Source of the DNA: Papio anubis
Lineage: Eukaryota; Chordata; Mammalia; Primates; Cercopithecidae
Direction: 5' to 3'
Assembly: GCF_008728515.1 (NCBI RefSeq)
Contig: NC_044984.1
Span: 86,759,277-86,823,276, forward strand
DNA: 64,000 nt
In this document: piece after piece, positions 1 through 11,608 of the stretch
Layout of the letters: each line of letters begins with the position of its first letter
How positions within the stretch are numbered: position 1 is the first letter of the stretch
Program-made: the position numbers and the translations under genes
The notes under the pieces: model-generated
The model's input: the letters and a program-made list of their open reading frames with translations, nothing else
The model's database searches: none
What the model was told of the DNA's origin: nothing

Positions 1-233
1 CAGCTCCCTGCATCCTCTGCCTCCTGGGTTCAAGCAATTCTTCTGCCTCAGCCACCCGAGTAGCTGGGACTACAGGCATGTGCCACTGTGTCCAGCTAAT
101 TTTTGTATTTTTTGGTAGAGATGGGGTTTCACCATGTTGGTCAGGCTGGTCTCAAATTCCTGGCTTGAAGCTCTCTACCCACCTCAGCCTCCCAAAGTGC
201 TGGGATTACAGGTGTGAGCCAGTGTGCCCGGCC
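1..233 (-). mobile_element. Alu SINE, cut by the window edge
   Basis: Reverse-complement Alu: the + strand reads from the middle of the left monomer through the A-rich linker (TTTTTGTATTTTTTGGTAGAG) to the right monomer and ends GTGCCCGGCC, the complement of the Alu 5' end. The start of the + strand copy lies outside the window. Open frames across it are Alu-derived, not genes. Confidence 0.95.
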
Positions 234-470
234 ACAAAGTTCTATGTATTACTTATTAGTCATACATCCATTCATGCATTCATCTATTATTTCAATAGTT
301 TCTTACAGTTTTACCCTATGTCAGTTACTGTACTAAGCTCTGAGAATACAACAGTAAAAAAGACATGGCCCCTGCCCTCTAGGCAGCCTGACAATGCAAA
401 GGTAATGTAATACAAGAAGAATATGGGAAAGGCAGCAAATCTGTTCATGAGGAAGATTAGAGAAGATGGT

Positions 471-604
471 GTTTTTTGGTTTTCCACAGAGATGAGGTCT
501 TGCCATGTCGCCCAAACTGGTCTTAAACTCCTGGGCTCAGGCATTCCTCCTGCTTTGGCCTCTTAGAGTGCTGGGATTACAGGCCTGAATCACTGCACTG
601 GACA
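471..604 (-). mobile_element. Partial, old Alu monomer
   Basis: A reverse-complement Alu monomer (GATGAGGTCTTGCCATGT ... GTGCTGGGATTACAGGC) with many mismatches to the usual Alu, so an old AluJ or free-monomer type. A short (AAAC)n run follows at about 621-640. Confidence 0.85.
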
Positions 605-2569
605 TTAGGGAAGATGTTCTGAAACAAACAAACAAACAAAATAGCGTGGCATCTTGATCACTGGTTTTCAAATTTTAGGGAACTCTTTAATTCTATAGCT
701 GTAAAGCAGCCAAGAATCGTCATGTTACACAAGTATCACAGGTGATTCTAATGCAGAGATCTTCAGAGTACTCTTCAAAAATAATGTATCTTGGCTGCAT
801 TGTTTTCGTATATGTGTTATTCTTGAAAACCAAAATGCAATATTAATTATTTTCTTTTTGCAATGAGAAGCACAATTTGATAACTGCATTACAGAGAAAT
901 CCATCATTCACTTTTATTTTTCTCCCATAAAAAGAGTGTGGGATTTTTGTCATGATATTCAACAATCATTTGTTGAGCTATCAAAGGGTTTGCCTCAAGA
1001 CCCACCATTACTATGAAGATTTGAGCCATGCTAATGGTCAAAATATTTTTGTAGAAAAGAGTCATGCATTTTGAGAATGTAGAAATGGATATATAAGAGA
1101 ATGCATATAATTGTAATAAATAAACAGTATATGGATTTAGAGCACATTCACTTTAACAGAAAATTTCCCTCCATTTCCTTTACTTAGTAATTATTTTTCT
1201 AAAGATGTAGGTGTTTAGTAACATTTTAAAGAAATAGTTTATAAAACGCTTAAGCTGACATTTTTGAATTAACGTTTTATTAGAACACAATCTAATTTAT
1301 AAATCTGAACCATGAAGGACCCACCAGATAATTATAGTCTTGAAGGCGCTTCAAATCTACCTTAATGGTATTGTATCAACCAATCAACCAGGGACCATGT
1401 TTAAATTTTTAAACAGCCATTAAATAATTAAACAGCATAACAAATTATGTTTTGGATAACTGTCACAGCCTAATTTTTTGAGCATTCTTTATAAAAAAAA
1501 AAAAAAAAAAAAACTATAAATGGTTCATTAGAGGTACTTCTGAAGCCAAAAATGCTAATGCAAGTCACATGGAAATCCTAAAAGGAACTTGGCATGAAAC
1601 AGGGAAGGAACTTGCTGCTGGAAATAGCAGATTAAACAAAAAGTCAATCAATGTGGCTATAACTGAAGCATATGTACTTAGACACAGCAGACTTTTATGG
1701 TAAACACACTAATGGTCTAACTTTCTCTGTTCACATCAATTTTATATCCTTTCATAAATGCCTTTGTTTAACCAATTTTATGATCAATTAAACTATACCT
1801 TGCTGTGCCATGAATAAAAAGAGTACTTTGTGACTTTTAAAACACCAGGCCAAGTGCTGCAGAAAAAAAATATTAATCTTTGCATCTTATTTCCTATCTT
1901 TGTTGACACAAATTCCTTTGTCCTACAACTGAAAGAAAACCGTTAGATGTTTTATGGTGATTGCTACTGTGCCTGTTTCATGGTGCCTTTTTTCCTGAGA
2001 TGTGTTTGAGAAATGTTAAGGTGGTGCTTATTATTTCCTTCTTGGATTCCATTATTCTGTGTTCCAAGTAACATTACGTGTTCATTAAATCCCAACATTT
2101 ATGTGATGAAGATGTTATCACATTCTCTGCAGCACTTGTTCTTTCTTAGTGTTTTAAAAATACTCTTTTTCCATTTACATGACTTTAATTCAATCCCACA
2201 TAATAAAATCATCTTTGGCTGAGAGGGTATAATGGCAAAATTCCTATAATCGTACAAGAACATACATTTTATATGGCAGGTCTAACTGTACTTTTTAGGA
2301 AATATAATGTTCTGGGGTTCTTTATTTTGAGGTTGAGCCAGATGGGAACATGGCCCAAGGAATCTAGAAAGAATTAAATCTGAAATGCTTAATCAGCTTC
2401 AAGTCTGTTTATCAGCATTGTAGCTCAACTGAAAAATAAACCCTAGTTGTAGGAACGTGAAATGTATTACACCAGTTCAATCAAAACGGTTGCTTAATTC
2501 AGTGACTATTTCAGTTAAATCATTTCTTTGACTGGGCTAGAAGGCAGAGATTGAAGCAATGGGTGTCAG
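605..2569. other. Non-repetitive, no gene seen
   Basis: AT-rich sequence with no recognisable repeat apart from a 20-base A run near 1493-1512. The short open frames here have no protein-like composition and no splice signals that pair with them. Confidence 0.6.
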
Positions 2570-2725
2570 TGAACTTGGCTTCTGGTTCCAGCTGCCGCTA
2601 CCAGTTGTGTGGCTTTGGGAAAAGCATGTCACCTCTCTGTGCCTCTGTTTTCATAAAATGAGAGGAATGACATCCAGTAATCCCTAACATCTCTCCTAGA
2701 TGGAAAATTCAATAAGTCATTTAAA
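2570..2725 (+). mobile_element. MIR SINE relic
   Basis: The central MIR pattern is visible: AGTTGTGTGGCTTTGGG, then CACCTCTCTGTGCCTCTGTTTTC and ATAAAATGAGAGGAATGA. Heavily diverged, as expected of a pre-eutherian element. Confidence 0.8.
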
Positions 2726-3739
2726 GCTGTTATTCTATTAGCATCATTAAAAGGCAAATCAGAAAAGAGGATATGGAGGAAGAACATCAAAGACCTTCGA
2801 CTGTGGACATGGATCTACTTCTTCTGGTATAAAATAATTGACTTATCCCAGACCACAAAGCTTACTCATTCATGGGTTGAAATCTTCGCAACATCCTCAG
2901 GTTAGGGATGAAATGAAACCTACTCCAATCTTTCTAAACCAAATATACAAGACCTCATAGTGTAGCTGTTCTAAAACATTAGATTCATACCTGGGAGTGC
3001 GCCAGTGCTGTAGCCTCTTCCTCCCTGGGAGTACTGCAAAGGTAAACAAAAAGTAAATAAGAGAAATGGAGGATATGGGAGGGTGAGGGGAAATGCAGGA
3101 GTATAGCTCTAATTACCATCTGCAAATGTGCATATATCTGCAGGTGCCAGGGTCTATGAATTCAAAGTCTCCATAACCAATCAACCAAAAGGAGAACATT
3201 TTCACACATAACATGTGAAAACTATATTACACTTACATTTTTAGCTTGTCTCACTATATATATATACACACACATATACATATGAATTTAACAAAATGAG
3301 TTGTAATCTTCAGAATGTGACTATGGTTGCTTCAATAAATGCTAAACATAGAAATTTTAGGGCTAGGTTCATCTCTAATTTCATCCCAGAGGGCTACTGA
3401 TATTAATATTTTCTGCACGGTATTAGCATGGAGTAGAACTCTAAAATATTTCCTTGTGGGAAATGAATATTTTAAAGATCCAGCCCATTCAGTGCAACCA
3501 TCATTTCCATCATAACTGATTTTCCTGTTAGACTGTATATAGGTCTTGAAGCCTTAGAAATATCACAAGGTTGTTCACAGCACAGAGGTTCTATATTCAA
3601 CATATACTAGACTGAAATCCAAAATGTAACATTTCAAAACCAGAAGCAAATAAAAACATCATATTATTCACAGCAGGATTTCTCAGAGGGCGAGACGATA
3701 AAGAGGAGACGTCCTGGGTGGTTTTACTCCCAGTTTTAA
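2726..3739. other. Non-repetitive, with a short TA/CA run
   Basis: No gene or clear interspersed repeat. A small (TA)n(CA)n tract lies at about 3255-3280. Confidence 0.55.
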
Positions 3740-3895
3740 TATAAACTCTGTAAATTTGGGAAATTAACTAAATTTCAAGGAGCTCAATTCTGTCATCTGT
3801 AAAATGGGTATAATAATACTTTCCCTTCCTGATAACAAAAGTAGTGTTGAGATCAAGAGAGCAAATTGATGTGAAATATAATGCCTAGCCCACCC
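3740..3895 (+). mobile_element. MIR SINE relic
   Basis: Diverged MIR core: TCTGTCATCTGTAAAATGGG followed by TATAATAATACTTTCCCTTCC, the usual MIR order of motifs. Confidence 0.8.
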
Positions 3896-4721
3896 ATTTT
3901 AGACCATGCTTTACTAAATTGTGGTGTTCACCTAGCTTGGTCTATTCATACCAACGCTGTTATTAAAATTGTCACTTGGGGGTTCAGTTATTTTAGGTGT
4001 TATTAACAGAAACTGAAGTAGGTTTTTAAAGATATGAATGATTGAGAGTGTATATACTATAGAATGAAAACAAGAAACAGTACACCCTAAGTTAATTATG
4101 TAACAAATAAGGGTAGTTCTGGTGTTAGCATTCAATTTCTCCTCATTGGAGAGTTGGCCATTTCTCTGCCTTATGGGATCTGGAACCCTTTTCTTTCCAT
4201 CTCCCAATTTTGCATCTCTCTTAGTGTTTGGCCTCTGTGTTTCCTATAATTACCAGACTGGTTGGAATGGTTAGTTCCCTATATCTGGCCATTTGCACTT
4301 TACAGATAATTTCTGGATTCCATGGAATTCGCATTGGCAAGTTCCACATTCCTGGTGTCCTTTGGGAAACTCTGGAATGCTGGTTCTTTCCTATCGGGAA
4401 TGGAGTTTCTGCTGAATGTGCTTCCTGTTTTACTTGGTTTTTGTTTTTGTGATTATTATGTGTTAAAGGCTGTATGGGATTCCCTTGGATGAAATACGTA
4501 CCACCTCTGAGGCGTTTTATTGTGAGGAACAGTTAACCTGTCTCTCTATCCTTCCCTGTCTGGTACTGCATTTCCCTACACTGATTTGTGAAAATAATGG
4601 GGGTTGGATAGACTCATTTTGGGCAAGATAAGAAAACCATTAACTTGAGTGACTTGACAATGGTTCCTCTGTTACACCAAATTTATGGAGTCCAAGGTAC
4701 TTCCTGGATCCTTTCTTCGTG
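3896..4721. other. Unassigned, no gene seen
   Basis: No family recognised. The open frames at 3932-4207 (-) and 4228-4452 (+) lack start context, splice partners or recognisable domains. Confidence 0.5.
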
Positions 4722-4807
4722 ACCATTATCATTATAACTGTCATTTATTAAGTATCTTCTGTGTTCCAAGTACTTCAAAGCTGTAATCTCATAGAATCCT
4801 CATAAAG

Positions 4808-4811
4808 ATTC
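4808..4811. repeat. Target-site duplication ATTC (left copy)
   Basis: ATTC directly precedes the LTR17 boundary and recurs at 5594-5597 directly after it. The pair fixes both ends of the insertion to the base. Confidence 0.85.
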
Positions 4812-5593
4812 TGCTACTGGCAGGTCTTTGTTCTTAAAGCTCCCAAGATGGTGGCGGGCCACTCTCAAGATGGTGGCGGGCCACTCCCAAGATGGCAGCA
4901 AGCCTTTTGTTCTCTGACTTGGGGTTCTTGGCCTCACGGATTCCAAGGAATGGAACCTTGGGCCCATGCGGTGAGTGTTATTGCTCTATTAGAAGCCGTG
5001 GGTCACAGAAGAGAACCATGGAACTGGCAACTTGTGTTCAGCTCGATTAGGACAAACCTGGGTACTTAGCCACGCAGGAACAATGGTGAGCCTCTATCTG
5101 GATCGGGAGCAGCAACGGGTGTCTCCCTGGATCAGAAGCACAGTGGACACCCTGCCAGATCCAGAGGCATGGAAGTCAGCAGCGGGTCTCCCATGGTGGC
5201 GATCAACAGTGGTGGATGGCGAGTGAAAGCTCAGCTTGAGCTGGAACAAACATGGACCAGAAGAGTGTGCAGTTGCAAGATTTAATAGAGTGAAAACAGA
5301 GCTCCCATACAATGGAGGGGACCCAAATGGGGTTGCCACTGCTGGCTTGAATGCCTGGGTTTATATCCAGATCATTATCCCTCCCCTGTGCTCTCAGGTG
5401 ATAGATGATTGACTATTTCTTTACCTCTTGCTTTTAGCCTAATTTATATTTTAGTGAGCTCTCTTTACTACCTGATTGGTTGGGTATGAGCTGAGTTACA
5501 AGCCCCGTGTTTAAAGGTGGGTGGGGTCACCTTCCCCAGCTAGGCTTAGGAATTCTTAGTCAGCATAGGAAATCCAGCTAGTCCTGTCTCTCA
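4812..5593 (-). mobile_element. Solo LTR, HERV-W type (LTR17)
   Basis: Read on the minus strand, the element starts TGAGAGACAGGACTAGCTGG and ends AGCA. It contains a TATA-like GGATATAAACCC, a polyadenylation signal ATTAAATC, and near its end a tandemly repeated CCACCATCTTGGGAG-type unit. These match the HERV-W LTR (LTR17) as I remember it, and the 782-base length agrees with a full LTR. The 4-bp direct repeat ATTC lies immediately on both sides (4808-4811 and 5594-5597), as expected of a class I ERV insertion. No internal retroviral sequence is present, so the provirus was reduced to one LTR by LTR-LTR recombination. HERV-W LTRs can act as promoters elsewhere in the genome; nothing here shows that this copy does. 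Confidence 0.93.
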
Positions 5594-5755
5594 ATTCCAC
5601 AAAGTATCTTATCTTACAGATGTGAAAATGCACACATAAAGAGATAACTTCCCTAAAGTGACACAGGTAGGTGTGGTCAGGACCATGTTTTAATCCCAGT
5701 GTTATCTGCTTGGGCCAAAGCCCTTGATTTAATCACAGGCCTCCATCATGCCCCT

Positions 5756-6435
5756 TGTCCACTACAACTGTGACCACTCAGGACTCAAATGCTTGACTAT
5801 TTAATGTCTATTTTTTATGGCAGTTTTTTTTGGGTGGGGGGGGGCAAAGTTAAAGGTTTTAATTAAAGTTCAATTAAGTTTTATTTCCAAAATGTACACT
5901 TGCCTTTGGTCACATCTTTTTAGCAATATAGTAACGGAGTCTTCCATTTAATTCCTTAAAAAAATGTTAAAACATTATGTGTTCTTAGCATCACACGTTC
6001 TGAGTGACAAGCAGCATTAAAGGGCATTTAGTTGATGTCTGAATTTCCTCTGCAACCTCTAACAAGGCTCACCTCTGTTTGAACAAAGCATCTCATTCCC
6101 TCCTCGGGAAGTAATATTGAGTGTCTGGTTACTAGGCGAAAAATGTCAGTATTAGATTGGCAAGGTAGGTGTTGGCCCAGCCAAGTCATATGGAATCAAT
6201 ATCTGGACTTGTGACTTAGTTACTAGGATTAGTGTTGAAAAATTTATTTTGTCTTTCCCTCATCTGTTGAGAGTGTTAGCCACTAAAATATAGGAATGTA
6301 AACTTGCATCAGAGTTTTCTATTCCACTCTTTGCATTCTTCCCACAAGGGGAAAGAGTCTACCTTGCACTGGCAGGATTCCAAAAGATGGAGCTTTTCCA
6401 AAAGACATTATTGAGCCTTTATTGATGATTAGCAA
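5756..6435. other. Non-repetitive, G-run near 5820
   Basis: Contains a T8 tract followed by GGGTGGGGGGGG at about 5824-5845. Otherwise no repeat or gene is recognisable. Confidence 0.55.
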
Positions 6436-6612
6436 TGATAATAAGCTAATGTTTCTTTACATACTGTCAGGCACTGTGTTAAGCACTTTTAAGGCATTCT
6501 TTTACTTACTCCAGTGAAAGGGAAATACCACCTACGGATGTGATGAGGACTAAATGAGATAAGACAGAGCACTTAAAACCACGCCTGTCTGGGTACACCA
6601 TAAGCCTCAGTG
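6436..6612. mobile_element. Two MIR fragments in opposite orientation
   Basis: 6436-6505 reads as minus-strand MIR (ACTGTCAGGCACTGTGTTAAGCA). 6530-6612 reads as plus-strand MIR (GATGAGGACTAAATGAGATAA). Both are short and diverged. Confidence 0.65.
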
Positions 6613-8568
6613 ACTACAGCCATGATTATCATCAGTGACTATACTTCCTTACTCTTAAAGCAGAGGCAGGAGCAAGCTGATGGAATCGCCCTCAATATTA
6701 ACTCGCATTTTTTACCTGATACCATTTCCAATCTTCTGTGAAATCCTATCCAGACCCTGTACTGACTCCCCTGGTAATTTCAACAAGAAATATTCTACCT
6801 TTCACTGACGATCTGTTTTGGTAGAGGCTGATCTGTAGTCTGAGCACAAATGAAAGGGAATCCACCGGCAATCATAAAGAGTGAGCCTGGCCCATCATGA
6901 TGAGAGACCGGCCCCTAACATGTTGACACAATGGCTGAACTACTTGAACACTGGAATGAACAAGTTGCAACAACTCCTGCAAGTCTCAGGGACTAATGTA
7001 CAGACAATGACGTGCATTTCGCTAACAGAGTCCAGATAATATATTGCAGGAAAATCCGTAGGCCAGCCCATAACACTCAGCATTAATTTGTTTACCCAAA
7101 AATTAGAGGAAGGAGAACTTGGTGATTTGCAAAAAAAGAAGTTTTGGTAACAAGCTTAACCTTGGTGTGCAATTTTCCTTATTGAATTGCCGAATTTCTA
7201 CCCACCACTGATCTTAATTTATACTAATGCTTCCATCTGTCTCATCTCTAGCATAGGAAATGGGAAGAGGGTGGTCTCTACCTTAACGTGGTAAGAAGAA
7301 TATCCACAGGTAGTAGGTAATCTTTAAATTATAGTGTGTGATGCTGGGAATTGAATATAAGCAAATAAATAAGCTCATTACTTTTCCAGATTTCAATCAA
7401 CTGTATATTTGTAAAAATGCTTTCAGTTAGCAACATTTTGAGTGGTAAAGGGATCGAAATATACCTAAAAGAAAACCTTTCATAATGGTTTAGCAAATTT
7501 CAAGATTATCTAGGGCAGTCTGCATGGCCCTCAGATCATAGTGGATTAGTAATTTCTTGTGCAGAAACTGTCAAAAAAACAGGAGGAAATCAGATGCATA
7601 TCTAGAAACTTACAGAAATTGGGAATAACAGGAAAAGGAAACCTTGACTTCCTACTAGGTATATGAGGCATTTAATTTAAAACTCTATTTACTTTTTAAA
7701 AATTAACACAATACATGTTCACAATTCTAAAAATGCAAATACAATAACAAAACTTTTAATATAAACTTCTTACCCTCTCATTCCCAATTCCATTCCTTAC
7801 TTTCAAACATTTAAGCAGTTTCTTCTATTTATTTCCATATTTGTATACTCTATGTGTATAGCTATTTCTTGATTATTTTGAAAATTTATTGACCACTGAA
7901 TAATGACCTCCTCCAGGTAAAATGAGGATATCTTTCTTTTACATCAACTCCTGTCCCCATAGGCTTAATATGATTATATAAAAATTTCTAGTTAAATCAG
8001 TAGAACTAGGACAGGCCACAAAGGCTCTTCCAGGCCCAGAACTTGGAGAGAATAATGATTTTTTTCTTGGCTAAAATTGTGTATCCTTGGAATTACTATC
8101 AAAGCAGCAAACATGCAATGCAAAAGATCCACCTAAGCATCAGGCTATACATGTGTCAACTCTGGCTCTTGGTACCTCCCTTGGTTCCTCTCCCAAAGTG
8201 CAGCCTGGGTTCAAGGTCCTGGCAATCCACACATTGTGAGGACTCCTCTAGATCAGACCCAGCAAGGCTGTGAGGTCATTGCTGCTGAGCTGGCCTTGGT
8301 GATGGTGATAAGCATTAGTGCCACGCCAGCACTCCAGAGCTAATACACTATTAGTACATATTGATTGGGCTATAATGTACAGTTTTACAATTCTGTCTAA
8401 ATTTTTTTAAATCTATAAATTTAAAAAAAAGAATTATTCTTTACGTTGATTTCCCTAATACTAAAAATAATATAAGGACAACAATGAATCTTGGTACTAC
8501 TTATGTAATTTAATCATTAAAAGCTACATGTAGATCTAGTATCATGACACCAGAAATTTTCTGAAGAA
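6613..8568. other. Unassigned, no gene seen
   Basis: AT-rich. The frame at 8043-8273 has no supporting features. I see no Alu, L1 or LTR signature here; 7680-7880 has an old-repeat look but I cannot name it. Confidence 0.5.
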
Positions 8569-8808
8569 TTTTTTTTTTAAATTTGAGATAGGGTCTCACT
8601 CTGTTGCCCAGGCTGGAGTATGCAATAGCACAATCACAGCTCACTGCAGCCTTGAATTCTTGGGCTCATGTAATCCTCCCATCTCAGCCTCCCAAGTAGC
8701 TTGGACTACAAGTAGGCACTACCATGCCCAGCTAATTTCTAAATTTTTTGTAGAGAAGAGGTCTCGCTATGTTGTCCAGGCTAGTCTGAACTCCTGGCCT
8801 CAAGAGAG

Positions 8809-8862
<54 letters not shown>

Positions 8863-8982
8863 CTAGTGGAGACAGAGTCTCACTATGTTGCCAGTTTGGT
8901 CACAAGCTCCTGGCCTCAAACAATCCCCTCGCTTTGGTCTACCAAAATGCTGGGATTACAGGCATGGGTCACTGTGCCTAAC
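8569..8982 (-). mobile_element. Old Alu sequence interrupted by a (TCTA)n array
   Basis: An Alu tail (T10) at 8569 is followed by a reverse-complement Alu of old (AluJ-like) type up to 8807. After the tetranucleotide array, 8863-8982 carries Alu again, but it repeats the step TCTCACTATGTTG ... CTGGCCTCAA already present before the array. Either two Alu pieces are juxtaposed or a segment was duplicated. Confidence 0.85.
8808..8862. repeat. (TCTA)n microsatellite
   Basis: About 13 uninterrupted TCTA units inside the Alu region. Pure tetranucleotide arrays of this length are usually length-polymorphic. Confidence 0.97.
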
Positions 8983-8998
8983 TTAAAAAAAAAAAAAA

Positions 8999-9311
8999 AA
9001 AGAGACTCTTTTAGAACAGTTTTAGGTTCATAGCAATACTGGATGAAACATACAGAAATTTTCCATATACCTCCTTCCCCTACACATGCATAGCTTCCCC
9101 TGTCATCAACACCTCCCACCAGAGTGGTATGTTTGTTAAAACTGATGAACCTACACTGGCACATCATGATCCAAAGTCCATAGTTTACATTAGGTTTCAC
9201 TCCTAGTGTTGTGCAGTCTATGGGTTTAGATAAATGTATGACATACATCTATCATTACGGTATCATACAGAGAAATTTCACTGCCCTAGAAATCCTCTGT
9301 GATCCAGCGAC
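8999..9311 (-). mobile_element. L1 3' UTR fragment (L1M type)
   Basis: The + strand begins with the complement of the L1M 3' end (AGAACAGTTTTAGGTTCATAG). It continues with CATGCATAGCTTCCCC, ACCAGAGTGGTA, CCAAAGTCCATAGTTTACAT and TTTCACTGCCCTAGAAATCC, all landmarks of old L1 3' UTRs. The element is therefore on the minus strand and is 5'-truncated. The A run just before it (8985-9001) is on the wrong strand to be its tail. Confidence 0.85.
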
Positions 9312-10218
9312 GGTCTTATTATGTTTTTCCACAAAACTGCCTACAATCTTCTTTAAAGCTGTATTTTAAATAGTTAATGAATTTGACATTTCTGACAACC
9401 TTTATTGACTTTTTCTCTGTTGATCATAAAAGCCATAATATTTTTACTGAGAAAATACTCTCATATGTGCTGAGGTATTTTGTAACTGCAGAGTCAATTC
9501 TGCTCAATGAAGGATATTCTTAAGGGAGTTATTGAATTGTATAAATATTTTGGTCTAGTTATTTTAAAGGTACTATATCATACCCTTTATTCAGAGTGCC
9601 TCCTTTTTTTTCAAATACATTTTAGGAGACACAAAACATTGAATAAGTTTTTTTCTATCTGTGATTATTTTAATATTTTGCCAATTTTGACACTGCAAAA
9701 ATCATAGCCTTCTTAGTTTTATTTTATTCTCACATGTAATATAAATCACCATTTTAAAGTGGAGATCCTTCAAAAGATTTTTCTTGCAAGTTGAGATATT
9801 TAAAAACACAATTACAGAATTTCAAAATTAAATTTTGTTCACCAGGCAAGGTACCATGTTTAATTTGTTCTGTTCCCTCCTTGTTTTTGTAGGAATAAAT
9901 TATGTCTTTCTATCTGAAGAATTTGTTTTTAATAACTATAATCACTAAATAGTTCGAGAACGTTTGGTGCTCCATTTCTTTTGAATATTTTTCTAACTAT
10001 TTTTGAAAACTTAGAGTTCTCATTTTGGTATCATTAAATTTAGACTTCTCATTTGATATCATTATTTTAAAAAGTTCTTCAAAGGCTTAAATATTTATAA
10101 AATCTAATTTGAGATAAGCAACAAAGAGAGAAAATAGATACTTCCAGTATATAATTTTTTGTGTAACTTTCTTAACATCAGCTTCATATAAACAAATATG
10201 CTATGGTTCACTTCAAAT
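9312..10218. other. AT-rich, unassigned
   Basis: Long AT-rich stretch without recognised repeat. The frame 9507-9707 is low-complexity and not protein-like. Confidence 0.5.
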
Positions 10219-10375
10219 ATATATATATTTATGTATATATAACTACTTAATGTATATTAAACTACTTAATATATATTATATATAAATATATATTATAAAT
10301 ATATAAACTACATATATGTATATATATGTGCTCAGACCACAGATATGTAACTATATATAAATATATAAACTACTT
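10219..10375. repeat. (TA)n-rich simple repeat
   Basis: Alternating TATATA/TATAAATATA tracts with three close variants of the phrase ACTACTTAA, so it is a degenerate longer tandem rather than pure TA. Confidence 0.8.
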
Positions 10376-10471
10376 AATAGATGTATGTTAAACTACTCGT
10401 AAGTTTTGACAACTATAGCTTTGATTTTCCTGCTGCTTATTTAAAAGCAACTATGGATTATGTATGCACTG

Positions 10472-11608
10472 TGATATGCTTTGGCTCTGTGTGTCCACCC
10501 AAATCTTATCTTGAATTGTAAGTCAAGAATCGGGGTTTGAGAACCTCCACCTAGATTTCAGAACATGTATGGAAATGCCTGGATGCCCAGGCAGAAGTGT
10601 GCTGCAGGGGTGAGGCCCTCATGGAGAACCTCTGCTAGGGCAGTGCAGAAGGGAAATGTGGAGTCAGAGCTCCAACACAGAGTCCCTACTGGTGCACCAC
10701 CTAGTGAAGCTGTAAGAAGAGGGCCAGCGTCCTCCAGACCCCAGAATGGTAGATCCACTGACAGCTCTCACTGTACACCTGGAAAAGCCACACTCAATAT
10801 CAGCCCATGAAAGCAACCAGGAGGATGGCTATACCCTGCAAAGCCACCAGGGCAGAGCTGCCCAAGACTGTGGGAACCTAACTCTTACATCAGTGTGACC
10901 TGGATGTGAGACGGAGTGAAAGGAGATCATTTTGGAGCTTTAAAATTTGACTTCCCCAAAGGATTTTGGACTTACATGTGCCCTGTAATCCCTTTGTTGT
11001 GGCCAACTTCTCCCATTTGGAACAGCTGTATTTACCCAATACCTGCACCTCCATTGTATCTAGGAAGTAACCAGCTTGCTTTTGATGTTACAGGTTCATA
11101 GGCAGAAGGGACTTGCCTTGTTTCAGATGAGACTTTGGACTGTGGACTTTTGGGTTAATGCTGAAATGAGTTAAGACTTTGGGGGACTGTTGGGAAGAAT
11201 GATTGGTTTTGAAATATAAGGACATGAGATTTGGAGGGGCCAGGGGTGAAATAATATGATTTAGCTCTGTGTCCCCACCCAACTCTTATCTTGAATTGTA
11301 CTCCCATAATTCCCATGTGTTGTGGGAGGGAACCTGTGGAAGATAATTTGAGTCATGGAGGTGGTTTCCCCCATACTGTTCTCATGGTAGTGAATAAGTC
11401 TTGTGAGATCTGATGGTTATATCAGGGGTTTCCACTTTTGCATCTTCCTCATTTTTATGATTGCTGCCACCATGTAAGAAGTGTCTTTTGCCTCCCGCCA
11501 TGATTCTGATGCCTCTCCAGCCATGTAGAACTGTAAGTCCAATGAAACCTCTTTTTCTTCCCAGTCTCGGGTGTGTCTTTATCAGCAGCATGAAAATGGA
11601 TTAATATA
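10472..11608 (+). mobile_element. MaLR element (MST/THE1 type), internally deleted
   Basis: 10472-10525 is the first part of an LTR (TGATATGCTTTGGCTCTGTG ... CTTGAATTGTA) and then breaks off. 10526-11251 carries the non-coding internal region typical of MST/THE1 elements (GGGTGAGGCCCTCATGGAG, CCTGGATGTGAGACGGAGT, AGATCATTTTGGAGCTTTAA, ACTTTGGGGGACTGTTGGGA). 11252-11608 is a full 3' LTR. MaLR elements encode no intact proteins here and the frames at 10565-10810 are chance. CACTG before and CACTA after are a candidate 5-bp target duplication with one change. Confidence 0.9.
11252..11608 (+). repeat. 3' LTR of the MaLR element
   Basis: Starts TAATATGATTTAGCTCTGTG and runs through TGTTGTGGGAGGGAACC, AGTCATGGAGGTGG, GAATAAGTCTTGTGAGATC and CAGCCATGTAGAACTGTAAG to GATTAATATA. 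This is the complete landmark series of THE1/MST LTRs. Confidence 0.9.

Larger units (their letters stand above)
4722..5755 (-). mobile_element. MIR relic split by a solo LTR
   Basis: The left piece (4722-4811) carries the MIR pattern TTATTAAGTATCTTCTGTGTTCC and AATCTCATAGAATCCTCATAAAG. The right piece (5594-5755) resumes the same element with CTTACAGATGTGAAAATG and GTGACACAGGTAGG. The intervening 782 bases are the LTR described in the next entry, so the two pieces are one MIR. Confidence 0.85.

Noticed and set aside
78..410. 110-codon open frame
   Set aside because: It reads antisense through an Alu and then into AT-rich sequence; Alu-derived frames of this size are common and have no independent support.
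8808..8862. CRISPR-like array
   Set aside because: A 4-base microsatellite without spacers; no cas genes, and the DNA is vertebrate.
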